Source: CAIPVR01 sp049316905 (GTDB taxonomy: Bacteria > Actinomycetota > Acidimicrobiia > Acidimicrobiales > Microtrichaceae). From it: DNA of 46,961 bases. Below, piece after piece: positions 30,731-39,188 of the stretch (within the stretch, counting starts at the first letter, position 1; every line of letters begins with the position of its first letter). Where the stretch lies: contig JBMOJH010000014.1 of the NCBI GenBank assembly GCA_049316905.1, positions 1 through 46,961 of the forward strand. Reading direction: 5' to 3'. The notes beneath the pieces are model-generated. The model was not told where the DNA came from, did no database searches, and saw only the letters and a program-made list of their open reading frames with translations. The position numbers and the translations under genes are program-made.

Positions 30731-32821
30731 TCATCGAGCGGCCGCCGTCAGGAGGATCTGCGGGAGCAACCACGCCGAATACTCGCGCAGCGCGTCGCCC
30801 GAGAAGTGCAGCCCGTCGGGCCGGTCGGTCCGGTCGGTCGCGTCCCGGGCCTCGGTCCAGGTCCGGGCATCCACCACGGCCGCACCCGTCTCCGTCGCGG
30901 CGCGGGCCAGCGACGCGTTCCAGGCATCGACCCACGCCGGGTCACACGGCGACGAGGTGCGGCGACCGTTGCAGTAGAAGAGCCCGTTGGGCCGCCCGGG
31001 CACCGCGGCGTTCACGAACAGGACCTTCGCTCCGGTGGCGCCGAGTGCCCGGGCCGCGTCGCTGAACAGCGCCACACGCTGGGCGTCGCCCTCCGGGGAG
31101 AGGAACGCAGGCGCGTCCCCGCCGGCCGGCGTGGCCTGCACCCGGGAGAACACGACCACCACCTGCGGTCGGACGCCGAGGACCGACAGCGGCCAGGCCT
31201 CACGCCAGTCCGGACAGTTGCGGCCGGGGGCCCAGGAGCATCCGAGGTTGCTCCGGTCCCACAGCGCGATCCGGGGGTCGGTGAGCGAGGTGAGTCCGTT
31301 GGCGGCGCCCCGGCCCAGCGAGTCGCCGAGCACCAGTACCTTCACCTGGTCCGCGCAGGCCGCGCCCGGGTCCGCCACCTCGTCGACCGTCGAGTAGTCG
31401 AACTGGCGCGAGCCACCGGTGAACTCCTTCCCCGGGGCCGCCACCGGCACGCAGGGCGGTGCGGTCGTCGTGGTGGTCGCTGGCGCGGCGGCGTCCGGCG
31501 ACGGCTCGGCGGCCGGCGTGGCGCCCGGCGCGGCATCGGCGCCGGGGGTCCGGGTGGGGTCCGCGACCCGGCCGAGCGACGCGGCCACCTGTTCGCTCGG
31601 CGTGGGGGCGTCGCTGTGACCCCACCACAGCGAACCGGCCGTGAGGGCGAGCACGAGCAGGCCCGCTCCGGCGAGGCGCACGCCGGCGGGCCGACCTGCG
31701 AGGACCGGCCGCTCGACCGCCACGTGGACGAGCGCGGCGAGGGCGATCGTGGTGGGCACCACCACGATCAGCACCAGCCAGCTGGGCGCTTCCGGCCCCA
31801 TGGCGACGATCAGGGGCCAGTGGATCAGGTAGATCGCGTAGCTGCGACGGCCCAGCCAGACCAGCGGAGCGAGCGACAGGAGTCGACGCGCCGGGCCCGG
31901 CACGAGCGCGAGGGCCCCCACGGCGGTGGAGGCGAGCGCGACCACCGAGAAGCCGCCCCGGTGCAGGCCGGCCCATCCGGGGGTGATGGTCACCGCCGCG
32001 ACCACCAGCACCAGGATCCCGGGCACCGCGGCCACCGCCACCGCCCGCCGGCCCGACGGACTCGCGGGGCCCGCCAGCGGCCGGTGGCGCAGTGCGATCG
32101 CGAGGCCCGCGCCGGCGAGCAGGGCCACGGCCCGGGTGTGGGTGGCCAGGTAGGCCACCTCGGGGGTCGCGAACCAGGCGGACACCGCGGACGCCACGAA
32201 CAGGACCCCGGTGCCGATCGCCAACGCCCGGACCGCCCCGCGCTCCACGGTGCCGGTTCGCCGGGCCGCCCGGCGCCCCACGGCCACCAGGGCGACGACC
32301 AGCACGGGCCACAGCAGGTAGAACTGCTCCTCCACCGCGAGCGACCAGAAGTGGCGCAGTGGCGAGGGCGCCACGAACGACTCCACGTATCCGCCGTGGG
32401 CCATCTGCCACCAGTTGGCCACGTTGGCGAGCGCGGCGGCCGTCTCGCCCGGCAGCGACTGCTCGCGGTCGGCCCCCCAGACCCCGGTCAACCCGGCGAG
32501 CGCGACGGCGGCCAGCACCACCCAGGCGAGCGGCCACAACCGGCGCACGCGGCGGCGCCAGAAGGACCGCAAGGACACCGCACCGCTCCGGTCCCGTTCG
32601 ACCAGCAGGAGGGCGGTGATCAGGTAGCCGGAGAGGGCGAAGAAGACGTCGACGCCCACGAACCCTCCGGGCAGCCAGCGGTCGTCGACGTGGTAGATCA
32701 CGACCGCGGCGACGGCCAGGCACCGGAGGCCGTCGAGGGAACGCCGCCGTCGAGCGGGGGGCGTGGCACCCAGTGCAGCCGGCGGTGGCCGGTCGACCGT
32801 CGCAGAGGTGGCCCACCTCAT
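30731..32821 (-). CDS. Membrane acyltransferase with C-terminal SGNH domain (OafA type)
   Basis: A 696-residue protein. The acyltransferase-3 domain covers residues 28-400, with catalytic His44 in VIYHVDDRWLPGGF, FFALSGYLITALLLVERDRS and SLAVEEQFYLLWPV. A Thr/Ala/Pro linker (405-455) leads to an SGNH domain (about 490-690) with VLVLGDSLGRG (Ser501) and PDGLHFSG (Asp669, His672), so this copy looks active. It has several cysteines (457, 489, 528, 536, 617, 626) that could form extracytoplasmic disulfides. Predicted role: transfer of acyl groups across the membrane to an envelope glycan. The ATG overlaps the upstream stop by 4 bases (ATGA). Confidence 0.9.
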   Translation of the reverse strand: MRWATSATVDRPPPAALGATPPARRRRSLDGLRCLAVAAVVIYHVDDRWLPGGFVGVDVFFALSGYLITALLLVERDRSGAVSLRSFWRRRVRRLWPLAWVVLAAVALAGLTGVWGADREQSLPGETAAALANVANWWQMAHGGYVESFVAPSPLRHFWSLAVEEQFYLLWPVLVVALVAVGRRAARRTGTVERGAVRALAIGTGVLFVASAVSAWFATPEVAYLATHTRAVALLAGAGLAIALRHRPLAGPASPSGRRAVAVAAVPGILVLVVAAVTITPGWAGLHRGGFSVVALASTAVGALALVPGPARRLLSLAPLVWLGRRSYAIYLIHWPLIVAMGPEAPSWLVLIVVVPTTIALAALVHVAVERPVLAGRPAGVRLAGAGLLVLALTAGSLWWGHSDAPTPSEQVAASLGRVADPTRTPGADAAPGATPAAEPSPDAAAPATTTTTAPPCVPVAAPGKEFTGGSRQFDYSTVDEVADPGAACADQVKVLVLGDSLGRGAANGLTSLTDPRIALWDRSNLGCSWAPGRNCPDWREAWPLSVLGVRPQVVVVFSRVQATPAGGDAPAFLSPEGDAQRVALFSDAARALGATGAKVLFVNAAVPGRPNGLFYCNGRRTSSPCDPAWVDAWNASLARAATETGAAVVDARTWTEARDATDRTDRPDGLHFSGDALREYSAWLLPQILLTAAAR

Positions 32822-34137
32822 GCCGCCACCGCCTCGGGTGCGCCCCGCCGTTCCCGCCACGCGGCCACGGCCGCACACGCCCCGACGCCGGCGAGCAACG
32901 CGACCGACGGGGCCAGTCCCATCTTGAAGCGCGGGTCGCCGAAGAACAGCACCGGCACCGCCAGCCCGGCCACGGTGGTGAGCACCACCACCACGACCGC
33001 CACGGAACGTCGCTCCGACGAGCGGGCCAGGACCACCGCGCCGGTCACGGCGGTGGCCACGATCGTCCACCACGCCACGTCGAACGCTGCGCCCACCACC
33101 CGGCGGGTCGTGGCGCCCATCCGCGGGGTCTCGCCGTAGGACTCGGCCGCAGCCAGCGCGTCACGGTCGTTCCGGTAGGTCAGCCAGAGCTTGCGGGCCG
33201 ACAGCGAGGGGAGCTCCGCCGGATGAGCGGTGATCCACCGGAACGCCCGGCGCTGGGTCTCCTCGTCGCGGGCCACCTCGGCCTCGGGCCCGTCGACGTA
33301 GCGGGTCCCGGTGTCGCAGGCCGCGGCGATCGCGAAGCCGCCGGTGGCGCCGTCACGGAAGCCGATGCAGAGGTTGTCGCCGGTGTTGGTCGAGAGCACC
33401 GGCGACCCCAGCACCACCGAGTTGCGGACCATCCACGGCACCACGAACGCCACCGCCCCTGCGGCGAGCACCGCCGCGCCCAGCAGCACGGACCGCCAGG
33501 GGACGCGGGCCAGGGCCCACGCCAGCGCCACGGCCGGGAGGCAGAGCAGGACCTGCGGACGCACGAGCGTGGCGGCACCGAAGGCCGCGGCCGCCACCAC
33601 CAGGGGCCAGCCCCACCGCACGTCGCGGTCGGCCACGAGCACCGCCGCGAGCGCCACCGAGAAGAGGGCGACGAACAGCGTTTCGGAGAGCAGCACCGCG
33701 CTGTACGCCACGAGGTTGGGCCACAGCGCCAGCACGAGGCCGCACGCCACCCCCACGGAGCGGGGCGAGGGGCGCAGCCGCGCCACCGCGGCGAGTCGGC
33801 CCCCGGCGACGGTCACCGCGGCGGCCCCCACACCCCCCAGGAACGCCTGGACCACCGCGGCCGCGGCGGGGAGCGACCCCCGGAGTCCGATGCGGTCGAC
33901 GCCGAACTGCAGGGCCCCGAGGAACATCGGGTAGCCGGGCGGGTAGTAGCTGGTCGGCCGGCCGAGGAGCGACACGTACCCCCGCCCGTCCGCGATGCCC
34001 CGGGCGAAGCCGCGGTAGAGCGCGGGGTCCGACAGACCCCCCGGGGCCCGGGCGAGGAGCGCGGCGACCACGAGCCGGACGCCGACCGCGACCGCGGCCA
34101 CCACCAGGACGTCGCGACGCGACGGCCCCACGGGCAC
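32818..34137 (-). CDS. GT39-like multispanning glycosyltransferase, predicted
   Basis: A protein of about 439 residues with roughly eleven transmembrane helices. The first outer loop holds LSDPALYRGFARGIADGRGY and then SYYPPGYPMFLGALQF, the pattern of dolichyl-phosphate-mannose-mannosyltransferase-like (PMT_2/GT39) proteins; the acidic residue after the first helix is the likely catalytic one. Other marks are ETLFVALFSVALA and RPQVLLCLPAVALAWAL. Start: GTG at 34137, five bases after the upstream stop, without a good ribosome-binding site; GTG at 34131 is an alternative, and translation is probably coupled. It is cotranscribed between the GT2-methyltransferase fusion and the SGNH acyltransferase. 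Confidence 0.75.
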   Translation of the reverse strand: MPVGPSRRDVLVVAAVAVGVRLVVAALLARAPGGLSDPALYRGFARGIADGRGYVSLLGRPTSYYPPGYPMFLGALQFGVDRIGLRGSLPAAAAVVQAFLGGVGAAAVTVAGGRLAAVARLRPSPRSVGVACGLVLALWPNLVAYSAVLLSETLFVALFSVALAAVLVADRDVRWGWPLVVAAAAFGAATLVRPQVLLCLPAVALAWALARVPWRSVLLGAAVLAAGAVAFVVPWMVRNSVVLGSPVLSTNTGDNLCIGFRDGATGGFAIAAACDTGTRYVDGPEAEVARDEETQRRAFRWITAHPAELPSLSARKLWLTYRNDRDALAAAESYGETPRMGATTRRVVGAAFDVAWWTIVATAVTGAVVLARSSERRSVAVVVVVLTTVAGLAVPVLFFGDPRFKMGLAPSVALLAGVGACAAVAAWRERRGAPEAVAA

Positions 34138-34141
34138 GGGG

Positions 34142-35611
34142 TCAGTCGACCCGGGGACGGCCGGGAGCGGGTCGGAGGTCGTAGAGGAACTGGTACGCGA
34201 ACAGCTGCGGACGGAGTGCCCGCAGCCCGCGGTCGAACGCGGCGACCGGGCCGCCCGCGCCGGCCCGCCGGCCGGTGCCACCCGACTCGGCCGCACCCCG
34301 CTCGAGCGCCTCGAGCGGGAGGCCGGTGGTCCCCCGCCGTTCCACCCGGAACCCCGCGCCGGCGAGCAGGCGTTCCAGGCTGCGACGGGTGAAGAACCGC
34401 ACGTGGTCCCGGTCGAGGATGCCGCGACGGTCGTAGTCGAAGCGGCCGAGGAGCACCCGCAGGCGCGGGTACCAGTGCCCGAAGTTCGGCACGCTCACGA
34501 GGAGGTGGCCGGTGGCCGGCACGAGGCGGTGCAGTTCGTCGAGCAGCGCCTCCGGGCGCCGGACGTGCTCGAGCACGTCCGCGGCGAGCACCACGTCGAA
34601 GGGTCCCTCCAGCGATGCGGGGAGGCCCTGGTCGAGGTCGGCCTGCACGAAGCGGTCCACCCGCTCCTTCACGTCGCCCCAGGGCTGGAGGTCCACGCCG
34701 GTGACCTCGTGGCCGGCGTCGCGCAGCACGGCGGCGAGGCGCCCGTCGCCACAGCCGAGGTCGAGCACCCGGCCACGGGGCAGCGAGCGGGCCCAGTCGA
34801 GCAACCGCACGTGGGAGGAGTCCGCGTCCTCCTTGTGCTCGTAGGTGTTGCTGGCGAAGGCCATCTCGCCCGTACCGAAGCCCATGCGGTGTGCCCGGTA
34901 GCGCAGCGAGTCGACGGTCACGTCACGGGCGTACGCGAGCCCGTTCACGTGGCAGATCTCGTCGCCGTAGTAGGTGGGGATCGGGATCTCGACGATGCGG
35001 TTCCCGGCCTCGACCATCTGCAGGATGATCTCGGTGTCGAAGTCGAAGTCGTCGCTGTTCGACTCGAACGGCACGTCGGCGAGCGCACGCACCGAGTAGG
35101 CGCGGTACCCCGAGTGCCACTCCGACAGCGCGGTTCCGGCCGCCGCGTTCTGGACGGTGGTCAGGATGCGGTTGCCGACGTACTTGTAGAGCGGCATCCC
35201 GCCCCGGCGGGCCGCCCCCTCGTCGAGCATCCGGGAGCCGAACACCGCCTCGGCCTCACCGGCGAGGATCGGCGCCACCATCTCCGGCAGCATCTCCGGC
35301 GCGTACTGGCCGTCGCCGTGCAGGAGCACCACCACGTCGAGGTCGTGCTCGATCGCCCAGCGGTAGCCCCACTTCTGGTTGCCGCCGTAGCCGCGGTTCT
35401 CGTCGTGGCGCACGGCCACGATCGGTAGGTCGGGCGCGATCTGCTGGTAGCCCATCGCCACCAGGTGGGTGCTGTCGGAGCTGGCGTCGTCGCCGATGAG
35501 CACCGTGGTGATGCGGTGCCGGAAGTCCTCCGGGATGCGGTCCAGCACCCCGGCGAGCGTGCCGGCGGCGTTGTAGGCCACCACGAGGATGCCGATGCGT
35601 GGCTCGGTCAC
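34142..35611 (-). CDS. GT2 glycosyltransferase fused to a class I SAM methyltransferase
   Basis: A 489-residue two-domain protein. Residues 5-245 are a DPM1-like GT2: VVAYNAAGTL, IGDDASSDST (39-48), LLHGDGQYAPEM (96-107) and a conserved GYRAYS. Residues 265-430 are a Rossmann methyltransferase: motif I VLDLGCGDG (282-290), VTGVDLQPW, ADVLEHV (344-350) and LLVSVPNFGHWYPRL. A basic tail ends the protein. There are no membrane spans, so it works in the cytoplasm, probably loading a sugar onto a polyprenyl carrier while the second domain methylates a sugar or related acceptor. GTG at 35611 with TAGCAT six bases upstream: a leaderless first gene of a four-gene run. Confidence 0.88.
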   Translation of the reverse strand: MTEPRIGILVVAYNAAGTLAGVLDRIPEDFRHRITTVLIGDDASSDSTHLVAMGYQQIAPDLPIVAVRHDENRGYGGNQKWGYRWAIEHDLDVVVLLHGDGQYAPEMLPEMVAPILAGEAEAVFGSRMLDEGAARRGGMPLYKYVGNRILTTVQNAAAGTALSEWHSGYRAYSVRALADVPFESNSDDFDFDTEIILQMVEAGNRIVEIPIPTYYGDEICHVNGLAYARDVTVDSLRYRAHRMGFGTGEMAFASNTYEHKEDADSSHVRLLDWARSLPRGRVLDLGCGDGRLAAVLRDAGHEVTGVDLQPWGDVKERVDRFVQADLDQGLPASLEGPFDVVLAADVLEHVRRPEALLDELHRLVPATGHLLVSVPNFGHWYPRLRVLLGRFDYDRRGILDRDHVRFFTRRSLERLLAGAGFRVERRGTTGLPLEALERGAAESGGTGRRAGAGGPVAAFDRGLRALRPQLFAYQFLYDLRPAPGRPRVD

Positions 35612-35617
35612 GGCCGG

Positions 35618-35623
35618 ATGCTA
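35618..35623 (-). promoter_or_regulatory. -10 box of leaderless GT2-methyltransferase promoter
   Basis: TAGCAT on the minus strand ends six bases before the GTG at 35611. It sits in a 59-base divergent gap shared with the acyltransferase promoter. Confidence 0.6.
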
Positions 35624-35656
35624 CCGCCCATCCCGGGGAGGTACCGGCACCGGCCG

Positions 35657-35662
35657 TACACT
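35657..35662 (+). promoter_or_regulatory. -10 box of plus-strand acyltransferase promoter
   Basis: TACACT ends eight bases before the GTG at 35671, with no Shine-Dalgarno. The surrounding GTACACTCCG matches the string before the mannose-type GT2 gene. Confidence 0.5.
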
Positions 35663-35670
35663 CCGCGCCG

Positions 35671-36984
35671 GTGAGCACGTCCGGCACGACCGCAGGAGGG
35701 CCCCTCACGGCCGGGTCCGCGGTGGACCGCCACCTCCCCGCCCTCGACGGCTGGCGGGGCGTGGCGGCGCTCGCCGTGCTCGTGAACCACGTGGGCGTGC
35801 TCAGCGGCCTCAACGGCCGGAACCCGGAGCTGGGCCAGTTCATCGCCCGGGCCGACGTGGGCGTCTCGATCTTCTTCGTGCTCTCCGGCTTCCTGCTCTA
35901 CCGGCCGTTCGTCACCGCCCGGCTGGCCGGCGAGCGCGCCGGCGACCTGTCCGCCTACGCCCGCCGACGGCTCCTGCGCATCTTCCCGGCCTACTGGGTG
36001 GCGCTGTTCGTGGTGGCGTTCATCCTGCGGGCCCCGCCGTTCACCGAGCCGCACAGCGTGGTCGCCCACGCCCTCCTGCTGCAGGTCTACGACGGCGAAC
36101 AGGTGGTGGGCGGGCCGATCCAGCAGTCCTGGACGCTCGCCACCGAGGTGGCCTTCTACGCGTTCCTCCCCTGTTACGCCTGGCTCCTCGCCCGCCGTCA
36201 CCGGACCCCCGAGCGCCAGATCCGCTGGGAGGTGGCCGGGGTGGTCGCGCTGTGGGTCGGCTCCATGACCCTCAAGGTGGCGGCGCTCGCCTCCGGGATG
36301 GGCGCCGCCCGCTTCGGCCAGGTCAACACCTGGCTGCCGTTCCGCCTCGACGAGTTCGCCCTCGGCATGGGTCTGGCGGTCGGGGTCGCCTGGTGGAACC
36401 GCCTGGGCCGGGTCCATCCGGCGTGGCTGCGCTCCGTCGGCGCCACCCTGGCGTGCTGGGCGGTGGCCGCGCTGCTCTTCTGGGTCACCTGTACCCGGCT
36501 GGGCCTGCCGCTGAGCCCGATCCTGAGCGGCCGCCAGGCCTTGGTGATGCGGGCCATGTACTCGTTGGTGGCGATCTTCCTGATCGTGCCCGCCGTGCTC
36601 GCCGCCCGGCCGGGCCAACCGGCGCGGGTGCTGCTCGCGAACCGTGTCGCCGTGTGGCTCGGGCTCATCTCCTACGGCATCTACCTGTGGCACGAGGCCT
36701 TCCAGGACCTCTACCTGCGCTGGACCGACCGTCCCCCGCTCCAGGCCCCCTTCCTCGGGATGCTCCTGTGGACCCTGGCGTTCTCGGTGCTCGCCGGGGC
36801 CGCGAGCTGGTACCTGGTGGAGCGCCCGGCCATGGGATGGGGACGGCGCACGGTGGCACGCGAGCGCCACGACCCGGACCTCGACGACGAGCTCCCCGAC
36901 GCCGCTGGCCGCGGCACCCGCTCCCCCGGTCCGGACGGCTCAGCCGGCGACGAGCCGATCGCAGCCGACCGCTCGCCGGGCTGA
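35671..36984 (+). CDS. Membrane acyltransferase (acyltransferase-3 family, no SGNH domain)
   Basis: A 437-residue multispanning acyltransferase. HLPALDGWRGVAALAVLVNH places the catalytic His at residue 40; ADVGVSIFFVLSGFLLYRPF follows (61-80), then RRRLLRIFPAYWVAL and SWTLATEVAFYAFLP. About ten helices end near residue 390, and a charged, disordered tail follows. Unlike the two paralogues nearby it stops without an extracytoplasmic hydrolase domain. The GTG at 35671 is chosen because the frame upstream would overlap the divergent promoter. Its last 45 bases overlap the convergent membrane protein gene. Confidence 0.88.
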   Translation: MSTSGTTAGGPLTAGSAVDRHLPALDGWRGVAALAVLVNHVGVLSGLNGRNPELGQFIARADVGVSIFFVLSGFLLYRPFVTARLAGERAGDLSAYARRRLLRIFPAYWVALFVVAFILRAPPFTEPHSVVAHALLLQVYDGEQVVGGPIQQSWTLATEVAFYAFLPCYAWLLARRHRTPERQIRWEVAGVVALWVGSMTLKVAALASGMGAARFGQVNTWLPFRLDEFALGMGLAVGVAWWNRLGRVHPAWLRSVGATLACWAVAALLFWVTCTRLGLPLSPILSGRQALVMRAMYSLVAIFLIVPAVLAARPGQPARVLLANRVAVWLGLISYGIYLWHEAFQDLYLRWTDRPPLQAPFLGMLLWTLAFSVLAGAASWYLVERPAMGWGRRTVARERHDPDLDDELPDAAGRGTRSPGPDGSAGDEPIAADRSPG

Positions 36985-39057
36985 GCCCGACACCGCGACC
37001 GCTGCCCCGACCGCCGCCCCGGCCGCCGGCGCGACGTCGCCGGTGGGAACGAGGTCGACCACCGCGCCGAGCAGCCGCCGGTCCGCCGCGTCGCGGATCT
37101 CCACGGTGTCGGTGCGCCAGTCCATCTCCGTCCGGAGGTCCAGCTCGCTGCCCGGACGCCACGGGAACGGCGGGCCGGGGAACGCCTTGCGGAGGGTGCC
37201 GCCGTCACGGACCTCCACCTGCAGGTGCGCCACACCGGGCGGACCGTGGGGTTCGATCACCAGCCGGTTCGACCCCTGCGACCCGGTGCCCTCGAGGAGG
37301 GGGACCGGGCTGGTGAGCTCACCGGTGGCCCGGACCTCCAGCCGGAAGCTGCCCGCCGCCGCGCCACCAGAGAGGAACAGCCAGATCTCCGAGTCCGACC
37401 GGTAGACCGCGTCGCAGCGCCCCACCACGGCCACCTGCCCCAGCGGACCGGGGTCGGGCAACGGCGCGGCGACGGGCACGCGGACCACCTCGGGCGCGGG
37501 GCCGAGCCTGGTCTGCAGGTCGAGCCAGGTGGCCCGCGACCCGTCCCACGCCCCGGCGGCCACCTCGCGCTGGTACTGCAGGGCGACTCCCGTGTTGACC
37601 CACGCACCCCACAGCGCACCGGCGACGGTCACCCCGGCCAGGGCCCGGCGAGCCACCGGTGCACCGGCCCAGCGGCGAGACAGACCGGCCACACCCACCA
37701 CGGCCGCCACGGCCATGCCGGGCAGCAGGTCCACCTGGTAGCGGTTGGCGATGTAACCCAGCACCGCGATCCCGGCCATCGACACCGCGGAGCCGATCAC
37801 CGGCAGCCGTGCCGCGGCCGCGCCGCCGTCACGGGACCAGTGCCGGGGCCGGACCATGGCCACGAGCCCGACGAGCGCGAGGCCCAGCACCAGGGGCGCC
37901 GAGGTGGGGAGGCTGGTCGAGCGGTCCCGTTCGGCGAACACGGCGTCGTTCAGATCCGCCGGGCGGGCCGACGGGAACCCGACGAAGGGGAACTCCCCGC
38001 GCAGGCCGAGGGCGTCGGGGCGCAGGAGCTGCGCCAGCACCGACGGCGTGTACTTCAGCCCGAAGAGCGACCCGCCGTTCGCGGCCAACGCGGCGCGGAA
38101 CTGCGGGTCGGACGAGGCCACGCCCTGCTTCTCGATCGGCAGGCCGAACATCGTGCCGAACCGGGCGTGGTTGACCACGGCGTAGCTCCCGAGCGCGAGG
38201 ACCGCGGTGGCGGCGAGGACGCCGAGGGCCCGGCCGGCCCGCGCGGGCACGGGGATGCCGCTCCACCGGGCGGTCCGATCCGCCAGCGCGGGGCGGCGGG
38301 TGGCGGCCCACCATCCGAGCAGCACCGCGGCGCCGACCCCGCCGAGCGCGGCGAGGGCGCCCAGGCCGGTGGAGAACCGGGTGTTGACCGCGAGCACGGC
38401 GAAGAGCCCGGACCACACCAGCGGACCGACGCCGGCCGAGCGGTCCTCCCGCACGCGCACGGTCCAGCGCAGCAGGTGCGCGAGGGACGCGATCGTGAGC
38501 GCCGCGCCCCAGAGCAGCGCCTCGTGGTACACCCAGGCCTTCGCGGAGAGGAAGAGCAACGGCGACGCGCCGAGCGCGCCGACGGTCGCGGCCACCGCCA
38601 CCACCTCGGCCCGTCCGACCGGGTCGTCGCCCCGGACCAGGCGCCGGGCCACCACGGCGAGCAGCACCAGGTGCCCGAGGGCCACCCCCATCCCCACCGC
38701 CATCGACAGGGCGGTGAGCCGACCGTCGAGGCGGTCGGTGGCCGCGAGCACCGGCACACGGGCGAGGGCCGGCACGAGGCCCTGGTAGATGTGGGTCCGG
38801 TCCCCCACCTTGAACCCCTCGAAGCCGACCTGGTCGGGATCCACGGCGAGACGGCCGTCGAGCAGGGCCCGGGCCTGGGCGTCGTAGAAGTTGCCGAAGG
38901 TCTCGGGGTGCACCAGGTCGAGGCGCCCGTAGGTGAGCACCACCACGAACAGCACCCAGACCACCGCCGCCACACCGGACGCGGCGAGCGTCAGGCCACG
39001 GGTGGGCCGGGCGGACGGGGAGGGCGACGGCGAGGGGGTCTCGGGGTCGGTGGACAT
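36940..39057 (-). CDS. Large polytopic membrane protein, possible GT-C glycosyltransferase
   Basis: A 705-residue protein. After a Ser/Pro-rich cytosolic lead (1-20), about ten to twelve transmembrane helices run to near residue 500; an outer domain of mainly beta character follows (about 510-675, with RCDAVYRSDSEIWLFLSGG and VRDGGTLRKAF), and a small Gly/Ala-rich end. The early loop HPETFGNFYDAQARALLDGR resembles the first loop of GT-C enzymes, and VGDRTHIYQGLVPAL follows. I do not recognise a named family. ATG at 39057, within the divergent region it shares with a GT2 gene. The 3' end overlaps the convergent acyltransferase by 45 bases. Confidence 0.7.
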   Translation of the reverse strand: MSTDPETPSPSPSPSARPTRGLTLAASGVAAVVWVLFVVVLTYGRLDLVHPETFGNFYDAQARALLDGRLAVDPDQVGFEGFKVGDRTHIYQGLVPALARVPVLAATDRLDGRLTALSMAVGMGVALGHLVLLAVVARRLVRGDDPVGRAEVVAVAATVGALGASPLLFLSAKAWVYHEALLWGAALTIASLAHLLRWTVRVREDRSAGVGPLVWSGLFAVLAVNTRFSTGLGALAALGGVGAAVLLGWWAATRRPALADRTARWSGIPVPARAGRALGVLAATAVLALGSYAVVNHARFGTMFGLPIEKQGVASSDPQFRAALAANGGSLFGLKYTPSVLAQLLRPDALGLRGEFPFVGFPSARPADLNDAVFAERDRSTSLPTSAPLVLGLALVGLVAMVRPRHWSRDGGAAAARLPVIGSAVSMAGIAVLGYIANRYQVDLLPGMAVAAVVGVAGLSRRWAGAPVARRALAGVTVAGALWGAWVNTGVALQYQREVAAGAWDGSRATWLDLQTRLGPAPEVVRVPVAAPLPDPGPLGQVAVVGRCDAVYRSDSEIWLFLSGGAAAGSFRLEVRATGELTSPVPLLEGTGSQGSNRLVIEPHGPPGVAHLQVEVRDGGTLRKAFPGPPFPWRPGSELDLRTEMDWRTDTVEIRDAADRRLLGAVVDLVPTGDVAPAAGAAVGAAVAVSGSARRAVGCDRLVAG

Positions 39058-39126
39058 CCGGCGGGAATCCTCGCAGACCTCCCGCCCGGCTGCGACGACC
39101 GCCGGACCGGCCGAGCCGCAGCGTGT

Positions 39127-39153
39127 GGGCGCCGCGCCGGCGGCGCGGTGCCC
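39127..39153. promoter_or_regulatory. Hairpin in the divergent GT2/membrane-protein region
   Basis: gggcgccgcgcc and ggcgcggtgccc pair over 12 positions (one G-U) with loop ggc. It lies about 70 bases from the minus-strand start and 30 bases ahead of the plus-strand promoter, where it may be an operator or part of a leader. Confidence 0.4.
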
Positions 39154-39179
39154 GCATCGGCGGTGGCGGCGGGTACCGA

Positions 39180-39188
39180 TGGGATAAT
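39180..39188 (+). promoter_or_regulatory. Extended -10 promoter of GT2-DUF2304 operon
   Basis: TGG-GATAAT is an extended -10 element. Transcription would begin near 39195, right at the in-frame ATG at 39196, again predicting a leaderless message. Confidence 0.5.
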
